A DNA stretch of 64,000 nucleotides from Collinsella aerofaciens (GCA_905213325.1 CAJMHW010000002.1:1-64000); one strand, 5' to 3'. Shown: positions 35,657-47,485, counted from the stretch's first letter. Translations and numbers: made by a program. The notes: a model not told the origin generated them from the sequence alone.

Positions 35657-35772
35657 GTCATGAGTATACCGCGCAGCTCATGTGGGGTGCGTGTATGTGC
35701 TTGCAAATCCCGAATTCTTGTCTAAGATATGGATTTGCCCTCGACTACACCGAAGAAGTTGGTCTCACGGAC

Positions 35773-35801
35773 TTCACCTGCCCGCGTCGATGGCGTATTA
35801 T
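35773..35801 (+). promoter_or_regulatory. Promoter of the rpsP operon
   Basis: TTCACC (35773-35778) and TATTAT (35796-35801) are 17 bases apart, about 55 bases upstream of the rpsP start. A second weaker pair (TTGCAA 35701, TAAGAT 35723) lies further upstream. Confidence 0.5.
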
Positions 35802-35857
35802 GTTCAACTGTTTGTTTGTAGTTGCAGCCTAAAGCTGCTTGGTTGGAGGAGTTTCCT

Positions 35858-36199
35858 TTGGCAGTCAAGATTCGCCTTGCTCGTCACGGCGCTAAGAAGC
35901 GTCCGTACTACCGTGTCGTCGTCGCCGATTCCCGCGCCCCGCGTGACGGTCGTATCATCGAGGAGGTTGGCCGCTACAACCCGATGACCGCCCCCAAGAC
36001 CATCAACCTCGACCTCGAGAAGATCGCCGACTGGCAGTCCAAGGGCGCTCAGCTCACCGACGCCGTCGCCGCTCTGGTCAAGGCCGCCAACGAGGGCGAG
36101 AAGACCGAGACCGTCGTCAAGAAGTCCAAGAAGCAGCTCGCCAAAGAGGCTGAGGCCGCTAAGGCTGCCGCTGAGGCCGCTGAGGGCGCCGAGGAGTAA
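35858..36199 (+). CDS. rpsP: 30S ribosomal protein S16
   Basis: The 113-residue protein starts with the family pattern AVKIRLARHGAKKRPYYRVVVADSR. The TTG at 35858 is chosen because GGAGGA sits 7 bases upstream and the product then begins exactly at the conserved N-terminus. A Lys/Ala/Glu-rich tail of ~25 residues extends it. It opens the operon rpsP-khpA-rimM-trmD-lepB. Confidence 0.96.
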   Translation: MAVKIRLARHGAKKRPYYRVVVADSRAPRDGRIIEEVGRYNPMTAPKTINLDLEKIADWQSKGAQLTDAVAALVKAANEGEKTETVVKKSKKQLAKEAEAAKAAAEAAEGAEE

Positions 36200-36202
36200 A
36201 TC

Positions 36203-36487
36203 GTGCCTGAGGTTGACGCTGCACAGCTCGAGGGTGAGGCAATGCTCTCAGATCGCATCGCCGATCTCGTCGAATATCTCGTTGTTCAGATCGTCGACGA
36301 CCCGGATTCCGTGAGCCTTGAGGTCATCGATGGTGACGACGCCTCCACGATTGAGGTTTCGGTCGCCGAGGATGACGTCGCTAAGGTCATCGGCCGTCGT
36401 GGCCGTATCATCAAGGCCATTCGCACGCTCGCCCGTGCACTGGCCGCTCGCCTCGACACTGCTGTCGAGGTAGAGGTTCTGGGCTAG
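36203..36487 (+). CDS. khpA: KH-domain RNA-binding protein KhpA
   Basis: The 94-residue protein has a single KH domain with the GRRGRIIKAIRTL loop (GxxG RNA-binding motif) near residue 63. KhpA forms a small-RNA chaperone with KhpB/Jag in Gram-positives and occupies this same place between rpsP and rimM. The GTG at 36203 has GAGGAG upstream; an ATG at 36242 would shorten the start to the conserved domain and remains possible. Confidence 0.92.
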   Translation: MPEVDAAQLEGEAMLSDRIADLVEYLVVQIVDDPDSVSLEVIDGDDASTIEVSVAEDDVAKVIGRRGRIIKAIRTLARALAARLDTAVEVEVLG

Positions 36488-36491
36488 GACC

Positions 36492-37013
36492 TTGAGGTCC
36501 CAGTACAAAAACATCGCCCGTGTGGTCAAGCCGCACGGAAGGAAGGGGGAGGTCCTCGCGCAGCCGCTGCGGGGGCTTCCTTCTGTATTAGAGCCGGGCA
36601 TGCGTGTCGCTCTGACGCCGCCGGCGCTCAAGCGCGACCGCTTTTGCACGGTCGTGTCCGTCACCGATACGGGCGATGGCGATCTGGTCTCGTTTGAGGG
36701 CATTGACGACTTGACGGCCGCCGAGGGCATCACGGGATGCTACGTGCTGGCAAATCGTGACGACTTTGAGCTCGATTCGCTCGACGCTGCCTATACCGAC
36801 CTGATGGGTCGCGAGGTGGTCGACGAGCGCTTCGGTTCGCTCGGTACGATCGTCGAGATTATGTCGACGCCCGCTAACGATGTTTGGGTTGTCGAGGGTG
36901 ATCGGTACGGCGAGGTACTGATTCCCGTGATCGAGCAGGTCGTGCTCGATCTTCCCGACACAGGAACAATTTCCGTCCACGTTATGGACGGCCTGATCGA
37001 TATGGACAAGTAG
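36492..37013 (+). CDS. rimM: 16S rRNA processing protein RimM
   Basis: The 173-residue protein shows the RimM N-terminal beta-barrel (IARVVKPHGRKGEV) and the C-terminal PRC-barrel segment with the DVWVVEGDRYGEVLIPVIEQVV stretch. It binds S19 during 30S head assembly. It starts at TTG 36492, 4 bases after khpA, and is followed by trmD in the conserved order. Confidence 0.94.
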   Translation: MRSQYKNIARVVKPHGRKGEVLAQPLRGLPSVLEPGMRVALTPPALKRDRFCTVVSVTDTGDGDLVSFEGIDDLTAAEGITGCYVLANRDDFELDSLDAAYTDLMGREVVDERFGSLGTIVEIMSTPANDVWVVEGDRYGEVLIPVIEQVVLDLPDTGTISVHVMDGLIDMDK

Positions 37014-37023
37014 GGAGGAAAAC

Positions 37024-37782
37024 ATGCTGATCGAGACCCTTTCGGTCTTTCCCGAGATGTTTGAGCCCGTCATGTCCACATCGATCTTGGGCCGCGCCCG
37101 CAAGGCCGGCCTTTTTGATTTTAAGGCGTATAACCTGCGCGACTGGACGCACGACCGCCATCGTACCGTCGATGACGAGCCGTACGGCGGCGGGCAGGGC
37201 ATGCTCATGAAGGTCGAGCCTATCGCAGAGGCCATCGAGGCTATTAGCTCCGAGGGTCCCAAGCCCACGGTTGTGTTCTTTACCCCCTGTGGCGAGCCTT
37301 TTACGCAGCATGTGGCCGAGCGCCTGCTCAAAAGTGAGCGCCTGCTGTTTGTGTGCAGTCGCTACGAGGGCGTCGACGAGCGTGCGTATGCGTATGCCGA
37401 TGAGCGTCTGTCGATCGGCGACTACGTGCTTACGGGCGGCGAGCTGCCTGCCATGGTCGTTGCCGATGCCGTCGTACGCCTGATTCCCGGCGCCCTGGGC
37501 GACGAGATGAGCAATGTGGACGAGTCGTTCTCGACCGCCGAGGACGGAGGACTGCTCGAGTACGCGCAGTACACCCGCCCCGCCGAGTTCAACGGCGAGG
37601 GCGTGCCGCCGGTGCTTGTGAGCGGCGATCACGCCAAGGTCGATGCCTGGCGCCGTAAGAATGCCATCGAGCGCACCTGCCGCTGGCGTCCCGACCTGAT
37701 CGAGACGGCGCGCCTTACGCCCGAGGAGCGTGCGTACGCGCAGGAGATTTTGGACGCTTCGTATTCGCAGAGCGAGGAGTGA
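37024..37782 (+). CDS. trmD: tRNA (guanine-N1-)-methyltransferase TrmD
   Basis: The 252-residue SPOUT methyltransferase makes m1G37. Visible marks are the N-terminal ETLSVFPEMFEP, DDEPYGGGQGML, the knot residues in YEGVDERAY and SIGDYVLTGGELPA, and an RRKNAIERTCRWRPDLI C-terminus. Its stop codon overlaps the signal peptidase ribosome binding site. Confidence 0.97.
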   Translation: MLIETLSVFPEMFEPVMSTSILGRARKAGLFDFKAYNLRDWTHDRHRTVDDEPYGGGQGMLMKVEPIAEAIEAISSEGPKPTVVFFTPCGEPFTQHVAERLLKSERLLFVCSRYEGVDERAYAYADERLSIGDYVLTGGELPAMVVADAVVRLIPGALGDEMSNVDESFSTAEDGGLLEYAQYTRPAEFNGEGVPPVLVSGDHAKVDAWRRKNAIERTCRWRPDLIETARLTPEERAYAQEILDASYSQSEE

Positions 37783-37784
37783 GA

Positions 37785-38348
37785 ATGGTTCCATCGCAGC
37801 ATTCCGCGTTGAGGGGCGCTTTTGAGTGGATCGCGGTCATCGCGATCGCACTGGTCGCCACCTTCTTGATTCGCTCGTTTGTGGTCGAGCCCTTTGTGGT
37901 GCCCACCGGCTCTATGGAGGACACAATCGAGATTGGCGACCAGATCCTGGCGCAAAAGGTGAGCCTCGAGCTCGGTCAGCCCGTCAAGCAGGGCGATATC
38001 GTGGTGTTTCACAACCCCGATGGCACCTCCGAGCATGATGTTCTTGTCAAGCGCGTTATTGCCACGGCCGGGCAGACGGTCGACCTGCAGGACGGCAAGG
38101 TGGTTGTTGACGGCCAGGCGCTCGACGAGGACTATACGGCGGGCATGAGCTGGCCGCTTTCGGTTCAAGCGCCCGGCGCTCAGGTGAGCTATCCCTACAC
38201 CGTCCCCGACGGGTGTGTGTGGGTGATGGGCGACAACCGAGAGAACTCAGCCGACTCCCGCTATTTTGGGCCGGTCGACCGCTCCGATTTAATGGCCGTG
38301 GCACTCGTTCGCTACTGGCCGCTCAACCGCATCGGCGCTATCGACTAA
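37785..38348 (+). CDS. lepB: Signal peptidase I
   Basis: This 187-residue membrane protease removes signal peptides. One membrane segment (~residues 14-33) is followed by the catalytic Ser motif (PTGSMEDTI), the catalytic Lys motif (LVKRVIATAG) and GDNRENSADSR. ATG 37785 is preferred because GAGGAG lies 5 bases upstream; a GTG at 37779 overlapping trmD is the alternative. It ends the rpsP operon. Confidence 0.95.
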   Translation: MVPSQHSALRGAFEWIAVIAIALVATFLIRSFVVEPFVVPTGSMEDTIEIGDQILAQKVSLELGQPVKQGDIVVFHNPDGTSEHDVLVKRVIATAGQTVDLQDGKVVVDGQALDEDYTAGMSWPLSVQAPGAQVSYPYTVPDGCVWVMGDNRENSADSRYFGPVDRSDLMAVALVRYWPLNRIGAID

Positions 38349-38407
38349 AAACCGCTATAGTACAGTACCTAACCGTGTAATCGTTTCGACGAGGGGATAT
38401 TAGAGGC

Positions 38408-39319
38408 ATGAACGCTTCATCGCTTTCCTTCCAAGACATCATCCTGCGCCTCCAGCAGTACTGGGGCGAGCAGGGCTGCGTCATTATGCAGCCCTATGAC
38501 TCCGAGGTCGGTGCCGGTACCTTCCATACCGCGACCACGCTGCGCTCGCTCGGTCCCGCCGAGTGGCGCACCTGCTATGCGCAGCCCTGCCGCCGTCCCG
38601 CCGACGGCCGCTACGGCGAGAACCCCAACCGCATGCAGCACTACTATCAGTTCCAGGTGCTCATCAAGCCCTCGCCGGTAAACGCCCAGGAGCTTTACCT
38701 GGGGTCTCTTGCCGCTATCGGCCTGGACCCCAACGACCATGACGTCCGCTTTGTCGAGGACGACTGGGAGAGCCCGACCCTTGGCGCCTGGGGCCTTGGC
38801 TGGGAGGTCTGGCTCAACGGCATGGAGGTCACGCAGTTTACGTACTTCCAGCAGGTGGGCGGCATCGAGGTCGACCCCGTGCCCGTCGAGATCACCTACG
38901 GCCTGGAGCGTATCGCCATGTATGCCCAGGGCGTCAACTCCGTTTACGACCTGGTGTGGAGCTATCTGCCCGACGGAACGCCCATGACCTATGGCGACGT
39001 GTTCCTCGAGAACGAGCGCGAGTTCAGTGCCTATAACTTTGAGGTCGCCAACGTCGAGATGATGCGTCAGAAGTTTGACGACTACGAGGCCGAGTGCCAC
39101 TCCTGCCTGGAGCGCAAGCTGCCGCTGCCGGCGTACGACTGTGTCATGAAGTGCAGCCACGCTTTCAATCTGCTCGATGCCCGCGGCGCCCTGTCCGCAG
39201 TCGAGCGTGCCAACTACATCCTGCGCGTCCGCGCCGTCGCCAAGGCGTGCTGCGAGGCCTATATGGCCGAGGTCGCCGGAGTCAACGAGAATGCCGATCA
39301 GGAAGGCGAGGTGGCGTAA
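38408..39319 (+). CDS. glyQ: Glycyl-tRNA synthetase, alpha subunit
   Basis: The 303-residue catalytic subunit of the alpha2beta2 enzyme starts with FQDIILRLQQYWGEQGCVIMQPYDSEVGAGTFHTAT, nearly a diagnostic N-terminus. The ATG is preceded by a GAGG-type site, and the gene is followed 3 bases later by glyS. A TATAGT -10-like box is near 38354. No glycine T-box is visible in the short upstream gap. Confidence 0.97.
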   Translation: MNASSLSFQDIILRLQQYWGEQGCVIMQPYDSEVGAGTFHTATTLRSLGPAEWRTCYAQPCRRPADGRYGENPNRMQHYYQFQVLIKPSPVNAQELYLGSLAAIGLDPNDHDVRFVEDDWESPTLGAWGLGWEVWLNGMEVTQFTYFQQVGGIEVDPVPVEITYGLERIAMYAQGVNSVYDLVWSYLPDGTPMTYGDVFLENEREFSAYNFEVANVEMMRQKFDDYEAECHSCLERKLPLPAYDCVMKCSHAFNLLDARGALSAVERANYILRVRAVAKACCEAYMAEVAGVNENADQEGEVA

Positions 39320-39322
39320 GCC

Positions 39323-41419
39323 ATGGCAGACGCTAAGGATTTCCTGTTTGAGATCGGTACGGAGGAAATGCCCTCCGCGCCGCTGAACAATGCCGTCAAG
39401 CAGCTTGGCACCATGATCGCCAAGGGTCTCGATGAGGCCGGTCTGGCCCACGGCGAGGTCCGCGTGATCTCGAGCCCGCGTCGTCTGGCTGCACTCGTTG
39501 CCAACGTCGCCACCGCGACCGATGAGGTTCACGAGGTCAAGCGTGGCCCCGCGGCCAACATTGCCTTCGACGCTGACGGTAACGCCACCAAGGCCGCCCA
39601 GGGCTTTGCCCGCAAGTGCGGTGTGGCTGCCGAGGACCTGGTCCGTCGCGAGGACACTGACGGTCGCGAGTATGTGTTCGCCGAGAAGAACATTCCTTCC
39701 GCACCGGCTACGCCGATTCTGACCGCTCTGTGCGAGAAGACCATCGCCGGCCTGCAGTGGCCCAACTACCGCAGCCAGCGCTGGGGTCACGAGCATGCGA
39801 CCTTTGTTCGTCCGGTCCGCTGGATCTGCTGCCTTTTGGGCGAGGACGTTGTGCCCGTGTCGTTTGCCGACGTGACGAGTGGCAACACCACGCGTGGTCA
39901 TCGCGTGCTTGGCCCCGGTGACCATGTGGTCGCCAGCCCCGCCGTCTACGAGCAGGTGCTCGAGGACGCCGGTGTGCTTTCTGCCGAGCGTCGTCGTGAG
40001 GTCATCCTTGCCGGTATCGCCGAGGTCGAGGCTGCCCGTCCCGGCTGCCATGTCGATACGCCCAAGAAGGTCTTTGAGGAGGTCATTAACCTCTGCGAGT
40101 GGCCGACGGTGCTCGTCGGTACCTTCGATGAGGAGTTCCTCAAGGTCCCGCACGAGATCATCTGCGAGTCCATGCTCACCAACCAGCGCTACTTCCCGAT
40201 CTATGACGGCGAGGGCAAGCTCACGCGTGAGTTCGTGGTCGTTTCCAACAGCAAGCCCGAGAATGCCGAGCGCGTGATCGACGGTAACGAGCGCGTCGTG
40301 CGCGCCCGTCTGGACGACGCAAAGTTCTTCTACGAGGAGGACCTGAAGATCTCCCTCGACGAGTTCCGTGAGCGCCTGGCCAAGGTTGCCTTCCAGGAGA
40401 AGCTCGGTAGCGTGCTCGCCAAGTCCGAGCGCATCGAGCAGCTCGCGCTCGCTATTGCCCGTGAGGCACACCTGGGTGCTCATCTGGCAGCTGACGCCGG
40501 CCGTGCCGCGCACCTGTGCAAGGCCGACCTGGTGTCCAACGCCGTCGTCGAGTTCACGAGCCAGCAGGGCGTGATGGGCGGTTATTACGCGACCGCGATG
40601 GGGGAGAACGACGAGGTCGCCCACGCCATTCGCGATCACTATCGTCCCCGCTTTGCCGGTGACGAGCTGCCCGAGGGCACCGCTGGCTGCATCGTGGCCT
40701 GTGCCGACAAGCTCGATACCATTGCCGGTATCTTTGCCATCGGCGAGCCCCCGACCGGCTCCTCCGACCCCTATGCGCTGCGTCGTGCCGCTATCGGCAT
40801 CATCAACATCCTGCGCGACCGCCTGCCGATCGACCCCACGTCGCTTATCGACTTTGCGCTCGAGCTCTATAGTGAGCAGGGCATTGAGTTTGACGCCGCC
40901 GAAGTCGCCCAGCAGGTTCGCGACTTCTTCCATGGCCGCCTGGTGAGCATGGCCCGCGACGAGAAGATCCCGGCCGATACCGTTGCTGCCGTCTCCGCGG
41001 TGCACATCATCGCCCCGTCCGTCTTCTTCGCCCGCTGCGCCGCCCTCGACGAGGCTCGCAAGAACGACGCCGAGACCTTTGACAACCTGGCGACGGCCTA
41101 TGCCCGTGCCGCGCATATCTCCAAGCCCGAGCTGGGCGCGGAGTACGACCGCGCCCTGATGGGCGAGGTCGAGCTCGCGCTTGCCGATGCCTCCGAGGCT
41201 GCTCAGACCGCTGTCGACGCCGCCCTTGCTGCCGAGGATTACCCGGCCGCATTTGCGGCCCTTGCCGCCCTGCGCGCCCCCATCGACCGCTTCTTCGATG
41301 AGGTTATGGTCATGGACAAGGACGAGCAGCTCCGCGATAATCGCCTTAAGCTGCTCAACCGCTTCGAGGCCGTTTTCTCCGGCATTGCCAACATCGGTGA
41401 GCTTGCCCGCAAAAAGTAA
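39323..41419 (+). CDS. glyS: Glycyl-tRNA synthetase, beta subunit
   Basis: The 698-residue tRNA-binding subunit begins DFLFEIGTEEMPSAPL, and has the HD-like core (GVMGGYYATAMGENDEVAHAI; DKLDTIAGIFAIGEPPTGSSDPYALRR) and a C-terminal anticodon-binding domain (FFDEVMVMDKDEQLRDNRLKLL). Length is standard. It is coupled to glyQ. Confidence 0.97.
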   Translation: MADAKDFLFEIGTEEMPSAPLNNAVKQLGTMIAKGLDEAGLAHGEVRVISSPRRLAALVANVATATDEVHEVKRGPAANIAFDADGNATKAAQGFARKCGVAAEDLVRREDTDGREYVFAEKNIPSAPATPILTALCEKTIAGLQWPNYRSQRWGHEHATFVRPVRWICCLLGEDVVPVSFADVTSGNTTRGHRVLGPGDHVVASPAVYEQVLEDAGVLSAERRREVILAGIAEVEAARPGCHVDTPKKVFEEVINLCEWPTVLVGTFDEEFLKVPHEIICESMLTNQRYFPIYDGEGKLTREFVVVSNSKPENAERVIDGNERVVRARLDDAKFFYEEDLKISLDEFRERLAKVAFQEKLGSVLAKSERIEQLALAIAREAHLGAHLAADAGRAAHLCKADLVSNAVVEFTSQQGVMGGYYATAMGENDEVAHAIRDHYRPRFAGDELPEGTAGCIVACADKLDTIAGIFAIGEPPTGSSDPYALRRAAIGIINILRDRLPIDPTSLIDFALELYSEQGIEFDAAEVAQQVRDFFHGRLVSMARDEKIPADTVAAVSAVHIIAPSVFFARCAALDEARKNDAETFDNLATAYARAAHISKPELGAEYDRALMGEVELALADASEAAQTAVDAALAAEDYPAAFAALAALRAPIDRFFDEVMVMDKDEQLRDNRLKLLNRFEAVFSGIANIGELARKK

Positions 41420-41453
41420 GCCAGCCTGCGCGTAAGCGCAAAAGGAGCCCCGC

Positions 41454-42329
41454 ATGGATTGCCCGGTCACCGCTCGTCCCACCGTTATCGTTATCTCCGA
41501 CTCGCTCGGTGATACCGCTTGTGAGGTGGTGCTTGCGGCGTCCGGGCAATTTGATGAAGGGGCTTTTTGTGTTTTGCGCCTGCCTAAGGTGACTTCTGTG
41601 GAGCAGGTCAAGTCATTTGTGGGGCCGCGCGTCGATGCCGACCATCGCGATATCGCCGTGTTCCATACCATCGTCGACCCGGCGCTACGTGCTCGTGTGC
41701 TCGATTACCTGGGCATGCTGCATATTCGCTCGGTCGACCTGATCGGCCCGACGCTCGCCGTGCTGTCGTCGCTCATCGGTGTACCGCCCAAGGGCGTCGC
41801 GGGCGTGATTCACAGGACCGATGACCGCTATTTCCATCGTATCGAGGCCATGGAGTATTTCGTTGAGCACGATGACGGGCGCGGCTGCGACGATCTGTCG
41901 GGTGCCGATATCGTGCTGCTGGGCGTATCGCGCACGTCCAAGACGCCGCTGTCGATGTTTTTGGCCTTTCAAGGTTACAAGGTTGCCAATGTTCCGTTGG
42001 CCCATGGCATGGAGCCGCCCAAGTCAATTTACGAGGTCGACCCGATGCGTTTGTTTGGCCTGATTTCGACCGTCGACGTTATTTCCGAGATTCGCGATAG
42101 CCGCTTGGGCGATGACTACGCCCGTGCCGTTGCCGGCTCCTATGCCGAGCCCGAGAGCGTGCGCAGCGAGCTCGAGGAAGCTCGTGCCCTCATGAAGCGC
42201 CTAGGCTGCTTTGTGGTGCGTACCGACGGAAAGGCCATCGAGGAAAGCGCTGCCGAGATCATTAGCCACTTGGAGGAAATCCAAGAAGCCCGCGCCCGCC
42301 GCGCCGCCAGTCGAGTGCAGCAAAGTTAG
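41454..42329 (+). CDS. ppsR: Pyruvate, phosphate dikinase regulatory protein (DUF299)
   Basis: The 291-residue bifunctional regulator of the PDRP1/PpsR family inactivates its target by ADP-dependent Thr phosphorylation and reactivates it by phosphate-dependent dephosphorylation. It has the family start VIVISDSLGDTACEV, the P-loop-like GVSRTSKTPLS and the DPMRLFGLI segment. The target should be the ppdK product encoded 297 bases downstream. A short Shine-Dalgarno (AAAAGGAG) precedes the ATG. Confidence 0.92.
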   Translation: MDCPVTARPTVIVISDSLGDTACEVVLAASGQFDEGAFCVLRLPKVTSVEQVKSFVGPRVDADHRDIAVFHTIVDPALRARVLDYLGMLHIRSVDLIGPTLAVLSSLIGVPPKGVAGVIHRTDDRYFHRIEAMEYFVEHDDGRGCDDLSGADIVLLGVSRTSKTPLSMFLAFQGYKVANVPLAHGMEPPKSIYEVDPMRLFGLISTVDVISEIRDSRLGDDYARAVAGSYAEPESVRSELEEARALMKRLGCFVVRTDGKAIEESAAEIISHLEEIQEARARRAASRVQQS

Positions 42330-42336
42330 CTCATTG

Positions 42337-42372
42337 GAGTAGTTAAAAAGCCCCGTCCTAAATAGACTACCT
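42337..42372. repeat. Dispersed palindromic repeat, copy after ppsR
   Basis: This stretch matches the repeat family of 8588-8714 (shared AGTTAAAAAGCCCCGTCC core and palindromic GTAG...CTAC ends). It starts 8 bases after the ppsR stop. The rest of the 297-base gap to ppdK is AT-richer, with no gene or convincing promoter pair; a TTGCAG-type box is near 42438. Confidence 0.75.
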
Positions 42373-42626
42373 CAAAATAATGCACGATAATGATAAAGCG
42401 ATTTAGCAAGAAACTTGCATCTGACCTGCATTTCTCTTGCAGTGGTATCTTCATAAGGTAACCACCTTTATCTACCGTTTACCGCTAGTTTTAGCACGTT
42501 TACCAAACCGCGCACCCTCTGCTCAAGCCTGCCCAAAACGCGCCGTATAGTTCCCTCACGGCCCGCATCCGGTGGGTCGATTCGTTACCACGGTCGTGTG
42601 CGTAAGCGCATGGAAGGGGAAGTATC

Positions 42627-45377
<2,751 letters not shown>

Positions 45378-45415
45378 CGTTTTGGGTTTAGACGCCTAGC
45401 GTAGCCCCCTTCATG

Positions 45416-45445
45416 CCGCCCGTCTCATTCGTGAGGCGGGCGGTT
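45416..45445 (+). terminator. Terminator after ppdK
   Basis: A 12-bp stem with one G-T pair (45416-45427 with 45432-45443) closes a stable TTCG tetraloop. The T run after it is weak (GGTTATCAT). Confidence 0.6.
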
Positions 45446-45489
45446 ATCATGTGCGGGTTTTGTCTTTTTGTCTGCGTAAAAAATTGTTC

Positions 45490-45517
45490 TTGCAGCAGAA
45501 ACCCGCGCGTGTATACT
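45490..45517 (+). promoter_or_regulatory. Promoter of rplS
   Basis: TTGCAG (45490-45495) and TATACT (45512-45517) are 16 bases apart, 70 bases upstream of rplS. Confidence 0.6.
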
Positions 45518-45586
45518 CGAATACGTTTGTTCAACTACGTGCCGGCCAAGGTGGTACGGCACCTCTAGAAGAGTAAGGAATTGCAC

Positions 45587-45928
45587 ATGGATTACATCCG
45601 CGCAATCGAGCGTCAGCAGATCCGCGAGGACATTCCTCAGGTTCGCGTCGCCGACAACGTCAAGGTTCACTACCGCATTAAGGAAGGCGACCGCGAGCGC
45701 ATCCAGGTCTTCCAGGGCGACGTCATCCGCATGGCCGGCGCCGGTGCCCGCGAGACCTTCACCGTCCGCAAGATGTCCTTCGGTGTCGGTGTTGAGCGTA
45801 CCTTCCCGCTTCACAGCCCCAAGATCGCCAAGCTCGAGGTCGTTCGTCATGGTCGCGTCCGTCGCGCCAAGCTGTACTACCTCCGCGACAAGGTGGGCAA
45901 GGCTGCTCGCATCCCCGAGAAGCGCTAA
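45587..45928 (+). CDS. rplS: 50S ribosomal protein L19
   Basis: The 113-residue protein keeps VRVADNVKVHYRIKEGDRERIQVFQGDVI and the C-terminal RRAKLYYLRDKVGKAARI block. The ATG at 45587 has AAGGA 7 bases upstream; a TTG two codons earlier is rejected. It is transcribed alone, with its own promoter and terminator. Confidence 0.97.
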   Translation: MDYIRAIERQQIREDIPQVRVADNVKVHYRIKEGDRERIQVFQGDVIRMAGAGARETFTVRKMSFGVGVERTFPLHSPKIAKLEVVRHGRVRRAKLYYLRDKVGKAARIPEKR

Positions 45929-45962
45929 GAAGATCGCAGCGTCTGTCCACTCGTTTGGACGT

Positions 45963-45993
45963 AAGGGTCACCTTCGGGTGGCCCTTCTTTTTA
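45963..45993 (+). terminator. Terminator after rplS
   Basis: A 10-bp stem (45963-45972 with 45977-45986; one G-T or A-G-type imperfection) with a TTCG loop is followed by CTTTTT. It lies 29 bases before the rnhB start. Confidence 0.85.
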
Positions 45994-46021
45994 TCCGATT
46001 TGCATGCAAGGAGGGCCTGGT

Positions 46022-46810
46022 ATGGCCAATATGACGAGCTCGGTTTCGGCATCGCAAGTTGCTGGCGAGCTGGCGAGCGCTACGTTTGAGGAGATTCCCG
46101 CCCTCGTGGAGCATTATCGCGAGGATCCGCGCCAGCAGGTGATCAAGGCTTGCGAACGCGCCCTCAAACGCCATGCCAAAGAGCTTGCCGAGCGCGAGCG
46201 CGTCAATGACATGTACGAGCTTATGCATGAGCTTGGCGGCGATGGGGTGGTCGTTGGTGTCGACGAGGTGGGTCGCGGATCGGTGGCCGGTCCTTTGACG
46301 GTGTGCGCCGTCTGTCTTCCTATGGAGCCGCGCGTCTGGGGTATCAACGATTCCAAAAAGCTCACGCCCGCGCGCCGCGAGTTGCTCTCTGTGAAGATTG
46401 CCGAGGTGGCGACGGCGATCGGTTTTTGCCATATCGCGCCTAAGGATATCGATGAGATGGGCATGGCCCGTGCTATCCGTACCGCCGTTGCAGGCGCCGT
46501 GGCCGATACAGGGCTCGAGCCCGATTGCGTGCTTATGGATGGCAACCCCTTGGGCGCCGTTCCTAACGAGCGCGATGTGGTGAAGGGCGATGCCAAGATC
46601 GCCTGCATCGCCGCGGCGTCCATCATGGCCAAGGTCACGCGTGACGAGATGATGGTCGAGTACGACGCCGAGTACCCCGAGTACCATCTGGCCGAGTCGA
46701 AGGGCTATGCAAGCCCCGAGCATATCGAGGCCATTCGCAAACATGGACTTTGTCCGCTGCACCGCGTGAGCTTTTGCGGAAACTTTCTGCAGACTGAGCG
46801 CCTTTTCTAG
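46022..46810 (+). CDS. rnhB: Ribonuclease HII
   Basis: The 262-residue nuclease removes ribonucleotides from RNA/DNA hybrids. The RNase HII core starts at about residue 78 (VVGVDEVGRGSVAGPLTV, with catalytic Asp and Glu), followed by NDSKKLTP and LMDGNP. About 75 helical residues precede the core, as in B. subtilis RnhB. The ATG at 46022 has AAGGAGG upstream. Confidence 0.95.
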   Translation: MANMTSSVSASQVAGELASATFEEIPALVEHYREDPRQQVIKACERALKRHAKELAERERVNDMYELMHELGGDGVVVGVDEVGRGSVAGPLTVCAVCLPMEPRVWGINDSKKLTPARRELLSVKIAEVATAIGFCHIAPKDIDEMGMARAIRTAVAGAVADTGLEPDCVLMDGNPLGAVPNERDVVKGDAKIACIAAASIMAKVTRDEMMVEYDAEYPEYHLAESKGYASPEHIEAIRKHGLCPLHRVSFCGNFLQTERLF

Positions 46811-46859
46811 GCCAATTGTGGAGACAGGGACCTCTGGGGTTTTATAAACCTGCTGGTAG

Positions 46860-46901
46860 CGGGCCGTATGCAACACCATTGCTGCGTACGGCCCGTTTTT
46901 T
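46860..46901 (+). terminator. Terminator after rnhB
   Basis: A 9-bp GC-rich stem (46860-46868 with 46887-46895) with an 18-base loop is followed by a run of T residues. Confidence 0.8.
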
Positions 46902-46999
46902 GACGGCATTTGGTCAGCTTTTGGTTTGCTTCCTGTACTTACCCGCATGAAAGGTGCCCTCATCATCGGGGCAATGCAGTGTGCGGGAAAGGAGACCCC

Positions 47000-47485
47000 A
47001 TGAGTGCCGCAAGCAAAAAGAGCAAGACGCAGCAGCTCAAGGAGCGTTGGGAAAACGGCGAGCTCGACTGCGGGGCGATGACGCCCGAGTTTATCAAGGG
47101 ACTCAGTCCCCGTGAGCTGGGCATGCTGGGCGAGCTGATCACCATCGACTACTTTAACGAGCGCGGCTACACCTTGCTGGAGCAGGGTTATCGTTGCACC
47201 GAGGGCGAAGCCGATCTGGTGCTGCTCGATGAGCTTGACGATGTCGTGGTGATGGCCGAGGTCAAGACCAGACGCGTTTCGCTGGATTGCAGCACGCGGG
47301 TCTTTCCCGAGGAGGCCGTGGACGCCCAAAAGCAACGCCGCTACCGCCGCATCGCAAGCTGCTATCTTATGGAGCATTATCCGCTCAAGGCGATTCGCTT
47401 CGATGCCGTGGGTGTCACCATTCGCGGCGGGCATATCGCCGAGATCGAGCACCAGTACAACGCGTTCGATTGGCAGGTGTCGTGA
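47000..47485 (+). CDS. yraN: UPF0102 protein YraN, nuclease-like
   Basis: The 161-residue protein has the restriction-endonuclease-like pattern of YraN: LGELITIDYFNERGYTLLEQGYRC, EADLVLLDE and VMAEVKTR (PD-(D/E)XK-like). Its function is not established. A Lys-rich N-terminus of about 35 residues precedes the domain. ATG 47000 has AAGGAG upstream. Its stop overlaps the comM start, so it is coupled to comM and dprA. Confidence 0.9.
   Translation: MSAASKKSKTQQLKERWENGELDCGAMTPEFIKGLSPRELGMLGELITIDYFNERGYTLLEQGYRCTEGEADLVLLDELDDVVVMAEVKTRRVSLDCSTRVFPEEAVDAQKQRRYRRIASCYLMEHYPLKAIRFDAVGVTIRGGHIAEIEHQYNAFDWQVS

Noticed and set aside
38417..41671. A 1084-codon open frame on the minus strand across glyQ, glyS and ppsR
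   Set aside because: It is antisense to three well-supported genes. In GC-rich DNA the antisense frame opposite a high G/C third position rarely meets stops, and its product has the usual repetitive Gly/Val/Leu/Asp makeup with no family motif.
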